Origin: Eopsaltria australis
Taxonomy: Eukaryota; Chordata; Aves; Passeriformes; Petroicidae
Reading direction: 5' to 3'
DNA length: 64,000 nucleotides
NCBI GenBank assembly: GCA_034509425.1
Contig: JAVTVJ010000033.1
Span: 7,127,001 to 7,191,000 of the forward strand
The position numbers and the translations under genes are program-made. The notes under the pieces were generated by a model. The model was not told the DNA's origin, searched no databases, and saw only the letters and a program-made list of their open reading frames with translations. Positions 55,001-64,000 of the stretch are shown in pieces (position 1 is the first letter of the stretch; each line of letters starts with the position of its first letter).

Positions 55001-56343
55001 TTCTCTTGCTCTTTTACATGAGAACACAAAGAAAGCAAGAACATCTACAGTATTACATAAACAACAGTAGTAAAAATGACATTGCATTGGCCTAATACAG
55101 GAAATGAATACTCCTTGGTGTGTTGTACACTCAGACTGTGAGCAGACTTTCAGCTCTGAGAATTTTCCAAATAGCAAGAAGAGATCTTTTGCTGTACAGC
55201 AGCCAAAATTAACAGATAAACATGCAACTAAAACTACTGTTTTTAATCTACTTTAAGGCAACAAAGAAGCACATGTATACCGTAAAATATATTCAGTGGA
55301 TGAATAATTTAGCAACATTTAAAAGGAGCACAGTGGTCACCCAATACAGGAGTGTAATCAACACTTAGTTTCCCATGGTTTAAGAAGTATATCCTGAACT
55401 CACAGACACATGATTTCTTCCCTTCTGAGCAGATAAAAAGAGAACATGTCTAAGGGAAGTTGAGATGAGTGAAAACTCAATTATCAAACTTTTTGTGGCT
55501 CCGTTTTGCTTTGTTGTATGCAAAAGATGCTTAGAATACACCTTATGCAACAGGTTTTTATTGACAGGGTGTACTTTAACTTAAGTAATCACACAGTCAC
55601 TCAATTTTTCATTAATTCAGGTTTCTCTGTGAAACCTTCAGTGTCTCAGCAACACTCTTTATTCTGTAAATAATTGTGATAACACATAAACTGAATTCAG
55701 ATTAATTCTATCTTTGAAGTTTGGTCCCCTTCCCTAGATCTGGTTTTGGTCATAGGAGCATAAGGTTTCCAGAACTGACAAAACAACTTGAAGTTAGAAT
55801 CCACATTTTTACATTTCTGAAAACTGTAGAGATACTAATTAATTTAGAAGCATAGTTCATTTGCATAAAATATTACTCTATACTGCTTTAATATAAAACT
55901 GATTATATAATTCCCCTCTCAATGTGAAAGTTTAATGCTCTTACAAAAGGCTTTTTTTTAATGTTGCATGGATCTATCCCTAGCTGAAAATAATAAATGA
56001 ATATGAGCACGATCAGATTTCTGTTTTGTCTAGAGATATTTTTTGGGGGGTGGATTTAGTTTCAGATGTATTTTTCTCATTGTATATGTCCTTATACCAC
56101 CACAATTTTACACTTAAATTTTTTTGGATTGTTTGGGTAGGAAGGACCCCCTGATTGCTACAGATGAATATATAAAGTATATCTAGGGAATTTCTGATAT
56201 TTTAAGGTGGGGAAGAACAATGAGATTTTAGTAGAAAGGTGCTTTCATTAAAGCGAACCAAAACAAAATGAAACAGAGGTAAGTGACAGAAAATATGCTG
56301 TAAATAAAGATATCCATGAAAACCAGGACCCAGAAATACTTAC
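49010..56343 (-). other. NBEA: NBEA intron, 7.3 kb
   Basis: Contains the solo LTR (52695-53781) and, just past it, a long pyrimidine-rich stretch (about 53990-54800) that gives spurious F/S/L-rich open frames on the plus strand. The remainder is AT-rich. Confidence 0.9.
52695..53781 (+). mobile_element. Solo LTR of an avian endogenous retrovirus family
   Basis: A 1,087-bp element starts tgtattgggtttgtgtggca and ends gacatcccactaca. The two ends are inverted repeats (TGTATTGGG against TGTAGTGGG, 8 of 9). The flanks atac-a and atat-a differ at one base of five, a plausible decayed 5-bp target duplication. The interior repeats variants of a motif around ctgcagcccatggaggtcc and gagcaggtggatgcc, a pattern I recall from a common, probably ERVL-like, LTR family of birds. 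A degenerate polyadenylation region (ggtaataattcaaactgatt) and a 3' end typical of that family give plus orientation, antisense to NBEA. No internal gag, pol or env sequence is attached, so it is a solo LTR. A 233-codon open frame (52914-53615) lies entirely inside it and comes from the repeated interior, not from a gene. Confidence 0.85.
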
Positions 56344-56484
56344 AATACGAACAAGCCAAGCCAAGGTAGAAGTAGATGTAGAGTAGTGGGTGTTGTAATG
56401 ATAAGGTGGAGTCTGATCATCTTCCCATGTCTCATACCGTTCTGCATAAAAGACAGCTCTCTTTGGGTTCAAAGCACCAATAGG
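56344..56484 (-). CDS. NBEA: NBEA coding exon, N-terminal BEACH domain segment
   Basis: This is the first NBEA exon of the window in transcript order: 141 bp, 47 whole codons, phase 0 at both ends. The minus-strand acceptor reads ctttgcag before the codons for P-I-G-A-L-N-P, and the donor gtaagt follows L-V-R-I. The peptide contains ERYETWEDD and the BEACH signature HYNTHYS. Neurobeachin is a large neuronal scaffold and A-kinase anchoring protein involved in membrane-protein trafficking and synapse function; BEACH is the core domain of the family. The preceding exon, which should end in the F-R-D-L-S-K part of BEACH, was not found up to 64000, so it probably lies outside the window. Compared with mammalian NBEA as I remember it, the T-S-T-S-T-L-A-W stretch and the T in D-D-Q-T-P-P look like substitutions. 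Confidence 0.95.
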
Positions 56485-59360
56485 CTGCAAAGTGGTAAGA
56501 GGTCAAATATATTATCAGCTGAAGGGCAGCATGTCTGATATGTCGTACGTTAATTCTGCATTAATATTCACTACACAGGAGACTCTGCAACCAAACACAT
56601 TCCATGCTGTAGTAACCCCTGAGATTGCTGTAAGCTTAGAATTTACTTTCAAAGGCTTTGTGTACTAGATATCTTATGAGTCTTCTTATTTTAATTGACA
56701 AATATAAGTGATCCACATCTGCAAACTTTCAAGACTTTCTTGAAGTATAAGTTGTTTCCCAATTAGTTCAGTAACATTGTTCTGGAAATAGACTTCTAAA
56801 ACTACATTTAAAATGCATTGAGGCCAAACTAATATTTCTGTTGCTGTCATTCACCATAATCACACAGCTAATGAAAACTGACTTTTGCTCACACAGGATA
56901 CTTTGTAATGCGCAGTTCATGATGAAAAGATTTCACGCGGAACTGCTGATGGTGTCTGGTGATCCTAAGCAGAAATACTTAAAAACCATCCACAGTCCTC
57001 AGGACTGGGTGTACTTTCTGACTGAACAAAGCCACGTTTTACTGAACAAAGCAAAAAAGCTTTGTACTTGAAAACAATAGAATGTGGAAATTTTTCACAA
57101 ATTCAATGGCCATTCTGAGCAAACTTAAAGGACAATCTATACAAATTAGGTGAAAAACAAAAGAGACGTAAGGCAGTAGTAGAAACCATTGGTTTTGATG
57201 TGGCTACTTGAGGAATACAAGCTTTTTTATGATTTTTTAACCCACTTTATCTCAGAAGTTTTTTGCAAAATGTATTTGTTATTATGTGATGCAAAAGTTA
57301 CTTAGATAAAGAAAATACAGATTTTAGATTTTATAGTAAAATTAACCAAATAAACAGAGTTTAATACTTAGAGGAGAGCACACTTCCACACCAAATAATT
57401 GTATAAAATTATTGTAGTTTTAAATTATTACTTGATTTGTATTAACCAAATTTTTATTAGACATGGTATTATTAAGGTATTATTACAACTTGAAAAAAAA
57501 TATATAGGTGAGGACTTTGACCCTTTTCAAAATGCTAACAGTATTTTCACATTTTATTTAACTTAACAATTTTTCTACTGAATTAAAATACAAAGCAATT
57601 GAGAAAAGAAATACCAGTACAAGGCCAAATCTCTGTGTTTCACTACACTAGATATGTAATTAAAAATTTTTAAAGCTACAGGTGTTTTATTCTTTCAGCA
57701 CTGCTGTTTTTTTGAGATGGTGGCTTAAAAGGCTGACATAGAACATGATATTTTCTGATTTAGAGCTTCTTTTAAATAGCAGTCTTTGGTGAACATTACA
57801 TTTTAAAATATTATGATTTCAGTATTGTTCACATTAAGCACTCTGGATGCTTAATACTTTGCTGTGCCATGGAGATGTTAAAGTTTCCTCATATATGGAA
57901 AATGATTGAGTAATCCCAAAGGATCACTATTATCTGGTGCAGACTGCACTGAAAGACCTCACAAAACATTCTTGAAAGAGAGGTATGAGCCATTCCCTAA
58001 CACTTTCCAGACTTGTTTCCCAAATACTGGCAATAGGAAAAAAATAAATATTTGCATTTTTGTTATACTTAGTTTTGTTACACATCCTGCCAGTGTCAGG
58101 AAACACACCAGCATTATTATAGCCTTTATCATTATATAAAAATGGTTGTTCAACAGCTTCCTTGAAAGAGACATTCTTTTCCCATTAGACGGACAAACTG
58201 TGCAGATACATGTGCACTCTGCTAAATTATATCAGGCTCTGGGTTGCTTTGGGGACTGGATGGAACCTGCTGACACCACCCTCATTAAGGTACTGTGCAT
58301 CCACTTCTCTGGCAGAAAAAATTCCAGTCCCAACTGCACATTTCAGGAGCTAAAGCTGTAATTCACACCATAGTCTGTTAAAATGAAATGTTCACCCCCC
58401 CTGAGAAGGGAACACAAAATAGCAGACAAAGCGGTGAGATTGTGTTTGGTAATGGAGAAACACCCTGAGAATATCCCTTCTCTCCACTACAAAGGTGCAT
58501 CTTATCCTACGCTGCAGTGAATTCTGAGGCTATGGAAGACAGAGATGTCATCTGTCACAATATTATTGCACATATATGTTTGAAGGCACAGTGGAGAATG
58601 AATATGATGATTAATGCAAGATTGAGAATATGGAAAACTCCTGGCCTTTCAAAATATAGTTGATGCTGATTAGAAGTCTTTCATCAAATAAGCGATGTGT
58701 TTTCATTATTCACTGTAAATTGACTACAGTAACAAGGCCTGTGAGGTATAACTGATGCTTCACATAATTAAGAGGTATTTTATTTTATAGACTAGCAAAA
58801 TCTTAATGATGATTTAATCGATACCTTTAAATAATATTTTTAATATACAGCTGTATTTAACAAAAAGGTTATTTCTCTCAAAAATTTGACAATAATTTTT
58901 AAAGTCACATAAAATACTAATGCAAACACACCATCATGTTTTATAGGTTGTTCAATGAGAAGTGTTATTTCAATTTAAAAGATAAAAGGCATAAGTATGT
59001 AAGATCGTGCATTTCCATTTCCATGTAAAAATGCCTGTACAAGTAGCTAAAATAATCTACCTTCAGAACATATATGATTAATTGTATTAAATGATAAACC
59101 TGAAAAGCTGTATTCTAGATTACCTTCATCCTCATCAAAATTCTTTTGAGAGTCATTATCTGTTTTTTTTCCTTTCAATTAATTTGGGATTCATTTAAAG
59201 AAAAACCCTGAAATGCACAAAACATCGGCTGTATAAAATGGAGTCATTAAATGAAATACTGAGTGAAATACTGAGAGTACTTTCTGTTCTTGCATGATAC
59301 TGCAATTTGCATGGGAAAATCTCTGGGAAGAATCTTTATTGGGGTCCTTTCCTCAGAAAG

Positions 59361-59556
59361 GTAGGGAGGTAGGGAAGGAGGGAAGGAGGGAAGGAGGGAA
59401 GGAGGGAAGGAGGGAGGAGGAGGGAGGAAGGAAGGAAGGAAGAGGAGGAGGAAGGAAGGAAGGAAGGAAGAAGAAGGAAGGAAGGAAGGAAGGAAGGAAG
59501 GAAGGAAGGAAGGAAGGAAGGAAGGAAGGAAGGAAGGAAGGAAGGAAGGAAGGAAA
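59361..59556. repeat. (GGAA)n and (GGGAAGGA)n polypurine microsatellite
   Basis: The tract opens with GGGAAGGA units (about 59371-59412), passes through mixed GGA and GGAA repeats, and ends in roughly 20 pure GGAA units (about 59473-59554). Almost 200 bp of the plus strand is purine. Open frames of 99 and 119 codons across it (R-K-E-G-R or L-P-S-F repeats) are by-products. Confidence 0.97.
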
Positions 59557-59639
59557 AGAAGAGAGAAGAGGTAGAGCTTGTCTTCAGCTATAAAGTGTCC
59601 CCTCAACTTCTCAGGACAGATCCTGGATTGGATGAACTA

Positions 59640-59735
59640 GTGATCTGGCTTACAGCCTGGGGTTTGGGAGACATGGGTTAATTTCTCTCATTCCACAAGA
59701 CTCTCATGAGATTTCTTGGGTATGTCTGTAGCTCG
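59640..59735 (+). mobile_element. Possible ancient tRNA-derived SINE remnant
   Basis: The stretch gcctggggtttgggagacat followed by gggttaatttctctcattcc resembles the region around the polymerase III B box (GGTTCRAATCC-like) of old vertebrate SINEs of the MIR/CORE type. It is followed by a diverged cacaagactctcatgagatt. The similarity is weak and from memory. Confidence 0.25.
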
Positions 59736-60096
59736 CAATAGGAAGGTGAGCTGGAAGTCCCTGAGCTACTCTAGAGGGGGCAGAGTGCAAACATGGCCCT
59801 ATTTATGTGGAGATGACAACTAGGATGCCAGAAGTGGCACAACTGTCTCGATGCAGCACTGCGTGGGGACAAGAGCTGGGAGCTGCCCAAGCTTACACAA
59901 CTCCACAGCTTCTACTTCAGTCTTACATAAGTTGCCTCCAGCCTGTGGTGAAGAAATACAAGAAACATCTGATGTCCCTTCCCTATGCAGTCACGGAGAC
60001 CCTGATGTGAATCACCTCTCTGCACATTAATGGAAAGGGCATCTCTCCAGATTCAGGAAATGATACACATTGAAAATGCTAATGGAAAGTGCTCAA

Positions 60097-60121
60097 ATAT
60101 ATATATATATATATTTTTTTT
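60097..60121. repeat. (AT)n followed by poly-T
   Basis: About nine AT dinucleotides run directly into a T tract on the plus strand. Confidence 0.9.
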
Positions 60122-63100
60122 TTTTCCCCCTGGTTGTGCAATGTAAAAACTTGTTGATTAACCCAAAATAGAACAGCTTTTGTATACCAAAAGATCAGGC
60201 ACTTTCTGAAAGCAAAAAAACCTTCATAAATAAAATAGCAGGGACTAAATTCTGCAAGGTCTGCCCCTAGGTTCTCTAGTGTTATTTTAATGTCCATTTA
60301 ATTCTAATTTTCTGTGTGGGAAAATGCTGTTATCCAAGGTAACTGTATGAGTTCATCCTTCAGTGAAGACAAAGATTTTTCTGTAAAGACTATAAATCTC
60401 AGTTGTATAAACTAGCAACTAACTCAGTTTTACTCTGATGAGGCACAGATCCTATTAGATGACAAGTTCTACAGTAATGGTGGTCACACGTTTCTTGTGA
60501 AATGTGTAGGATATATGGAGTTTTGGTCACTTCCCATAGCTTTACTGTGCCATTCCCAGCCCAGAAGGTCAACTACTTTGGTTTTAATCTAATATCATGG
60601 CTATAAAATGCAGATAAATTTTTTTTATGGCTCAATCCCTGTAACTTCACACAATTGAAGAAAACACTTTTTTTCCATTTGACAGCGATTCTGCTAGTGT
60701 GTGCACTGATTAAAACAACTTGCCCAAATAATACAAAGGCAAAACTCAAACTATATACTGTCTCAGTCCATATCTTAACCATAAGACAAATACAGAAACT
60801 GAATTGAGTCAAATTAATTGTTCTGAACATTATTTAAAAAGTTCTTTTCATAATGTTTTATAAAATGTTTTTTCCAAGCACACAATTTATGTTTTTGTTG
60901 CAAAAAGCCCTCTGTAAGGACTTATATTAAATGGAATTGACTTCCCACATAATAGTTTCATAATATATTCTTTACTCCAAATAAACAAAACGGGTCACTG
61001 TGTGACAATGCCTGTTCAGCCACTTCACTTTTGATGTACTTAAACGTGCTGCTTCAGTTTATTTTATGTTTCTTTCTTCCATTTAAAAATAAGGTAAGTA
61101 TTTACTTTAACATTAAAAACACACTACTACATCTTTTTTTTATCTGGCTAATCTCTTTAGCTATCTGGCCTTTGAACAAGTCAATACATATTGTCAATAC
61201 ATCTGGTGTTTACATCCACTGGATGTGTTATGTTAGTTCATGTAACATCTACTTGTTTGCCAGCTATCTTCCTAGAACTGTATTCTCTCATGAGAGCAGA
61301 ACTGAATGTAGCATCCTATTTATCTAGCCTCTGAAATATTCTGCTTAACTTGACTTTAATTCATGCAGCAGCTACCTTATCTGTTTATCTTTCTTTTTTC
61401 CTGATGTACTGCACAAATTTGTAGCTGGGTACAAAAGAAATATTGAACGTGGCTTTATTTTTCTTCAGCTGCAAATTGACTGAGCTTTTCCTCACTGCTT
61501 GCATTGTTATTAAAAAACACCCACTGAACAACAACCTATAAATAGGATGTCTTGGGATGATACTTTAAACTTCAAAATAAATCGCAATTTCATCCAAATT
61601 TGTAAACAGATTTTCTTCAGCGTCCTAATATGAAAACCAGATATCAACAATATCAAATATAAGAGTACTCACAGATTCATAGCACCAGAGTTTCACTCAG
61701 TAAATGAACTTTTTATTTAAGAAAAACACTTGTTTAATTGTGTGGCTTTAATTGTGTGTAGTTTTTCTTCGGATGGAAGAGTTGCATATGATGAAGAGAG
61801 AAGTTTAATTTTACAGACAATTATTTCATTTTTCCAATGAAGGGCTCTTAATAAGCCCATAAACTCCATTCCACAGCATATACATTTTTGGAAGTATTAA
61901 GTGTGGTTGCCTTGAAATATTCACACTTGGATGTGTTCATTTGCATTATTACATTTAGAAGCCTTGGGGCTTTATCACTTCCTTTTCTTGAAATGGCACA
62001 GTAATAAGGAAAAGTGGTTATGCTTATCACCACCCATCAGTCAAACACCTTCTATATTAACAAAACATAATTTTTTCCACTCAATGAATGGGTGTGTGAT
62101 GTTTCATACACATGTCAATATTAGTATTACTTTGCCTGGTGAAGAAATCATTTTATTTAACAGGATGTATTACTGGAAGTAAATGAGGAGAAATTCCCGT
62201 TTACACTTTAATGAGCAGGGACAATGCAGCATGTCAAAACCATGCATTCACTATAATTTAGGAGTAAAAGTCATGCAATTTTATACAAACAAACCATATC
62301 ACATTTTAAGTGTCTTGAACCTCAGTGTATTGTAAGGGCTCTGTGCATGATTCCTGGACTAATGTTTAGTATCCTAAGTATTCTTCTAAAGGAAATCTCA
62401 ACAAAGAAGAAACTAAGCAGATCACCTGATGGTTTGATACTGAAAAGATAATCTATGTATCTGTGACAGCCTCTTTCATTAGCTTTTGATCCTGTCAAAC
62501 AATAAATATAACCTTTAACCTTGTATATGTAATGAATAAAACTTGAACCTACACTGTCTAATCAAATGAGAGGTCCAATATATCCTACTGCTATGGCACA
62601 TTCCATGTCCATGAACCCTGGTTTTAATTCTAAAACTATATGTAAAAGGAAAAAACCGAAAAGCTTTGAGAACAGATTTTCCAAACAACTAAAAGAAAAC
62701 TGACAGAGGAATTTTCAGACTAATAGTTAAATATAATTGTTCTGAGAGAACAAGTAACGTCTGGATGTAAAAATACCACAGTGAGGAGAGCTACATAAAA
62801 CCAGAATAAAATGGAATGGAAGGAAAGGACAAGCTACATATTTAAGATGACTTTGCATAAATGTAAATATCTAAGTTTGGACTAAATGCAAAAGGCACAG
62901 GTTTTACTCCATTACTGACACTGTAAGCAAGACAAACACCTCTAATTTCATCTCAAAAAAACATACAAATTGCCTTTGATATGTATGTTCACTTAGGAGT
63001 TGTAATATCACAAAGGTGCTTTATCATATTTTATACAGAAATCCTAGAAGCCAAAATTAAAAAAAATTCAGAAGTCATGTAGTCAGTTATCAGAACTGAC

Positions 63101-64000
63101 ACTAGAGTACTGCATGAACTTTGAGAAAGAATATGCAAAATATTTTTAAAAGCTAGATTTAGCACCTGCATTTAACTACAAAAACTATTTTAAACCAAGA
63201 AAACAAAGCATGGTAGGTGATTTCTCTTTTAATTTCATTGCTTTTGTGGGTTTTTACCATATATGCAATAGTGTTAAAATTCTAAATAATTTCAAAAGAT
63301 TGTTTGAGGACTATTAATTGCCAAATATCAAGGACAGCAGCTTTGTGAAACTAAGAAGGGAAAAATTTACAGGGGGACAGAAGGTCAGAAACTGACAGAG
63401 ATTTTATCCATCAACAGTTTAGCTGGAGGTTCTGATCTGCCATAAAATCTGCAGGAACATGTTTCCATTGCAGGGCAAAATCTGACAGAAGGAAGTTGCT
63501 CCTCATGGAAAGGATACTGTGTGGGCCTGTCCCAGAGGTCTGTCTGAGGCTTGATAGCACAACCTTCTTCAATATTGTTAACAATAAATCACTAACTCTT
63601 GCTTTTAAGCACCAGGCTACTCAGGATTCACCTCCATGACAAGGAAATATGGGACTCACTCACAGATACTGGACAATATTGAAAATGAAAACAGAATTGA
63701 CAAGGTAATACCTCAGAGACATTCAAATTTTTAAGGTTTTTACTAATAATGCAAAAATTGAAACAGGATGCAGGTAATGCTTAACAGCCCAAGTCAGGTG
63801 TTCCATACTAACTGGCCACTGCATTTTAAAATAAATCATTAACCTATTTTTCCTTTTGAAACCATGGTGAAATGAAATTTATAAGATACTGTTATAATGA
63901 ACTCTGAAAAAATTTGACAATTACAGCCCTTTTATCCTGAGGTGTTCCACAACACTTTAGAAATTTCACATGTGTTTTCTCATACATCCATGGGATAAAT

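Larger units (their letters stand above)
56485..64000 (-). other. NBEA: NBEA intron (partial, at least 7.5 kb)
   Basis: This is the intron upstream of the first exon found. Only its acceptor side is in the window. It contains a large polypurine microsatellite (59361-59556), a possible ancient SINE remnant (about 59640-59735) and an AT tract (60097-60121). I searched the minus strand for the preceding BEACH exon and did not find it. Confidence 0.8.

Noticed and set aside
59247..59606. Open frames of 99 and 119 codons with repeating K-E-G-R or L-P-S-F
   Set aside because: They are translations of the GGAA microsatellite on the two strands.

Overview
The window is intronic and exonic sequence from a bird genome, possibly a songbird. 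It is AT-rich and mostly noncoding. It carries several fossils of the bird LINE family CR1, one solo long terminal repeat (LTR) of an avian endogenous-retrovirus family, and short exons with canonical GT/AG splice sites on the minus strand. The bird call rests on the CR1 fragments and the LTR type. The songbird suggestion rests only on remembered occurrence of that LTR family.

The only gene I can support is NBEA (neurobeachin), which runs on the minus strand across the whole window. Nine consecutive coding exons join in frame with no missing residues. In transcript order they are 56484-56344, 49009-48890, 38257-38105, 28094-27927, 8055-7966, 6462-6270, 3758-3687, 1277-1122 and 214-44. They encode most of the BEACH domain, the BEACH-WD40 linker and the first WD40 blades. 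The gene continues past both ends: the PH and early BEACH exons lie beyond 64000, and the remaining WD40 exons and 3' UTR lie before position 1. Diagnostic residues fit NBEA and not its paralogue LRBA.

The exons fall into two groups. Five linker and WD40 exons are packed into the first 8 kb, with introns of 0.9-2.5 kb. The four BEACH exons are spread over 28 kb, separated by introns of 7-20 kb. The large introns hold CR1 fragments (1764-2106, 12119-12225, 14261-14610, 29672-30990, 35490-35670, perhaps 15295-15362), an LTR at 52695-53781, two long polypurine microsatellites (12007-12096 and 59361-59556), a 91-bp tandem duplication (26719-26900) and several A/T or CAAA tracts.

I found no second convincing gene, RNA gene or CRISPR array, and no clearly new biological system. 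The best leads are splice-site ambiguities around the linker exon at 6270-6462 (a 15-nt tandem acceptor and a 4-nt tandem donor), the weak donor at 1121, the polypurine tracts, the recent tandem duplication, and an LTR-like CpG-rich block near 43.9-44.1 kb.
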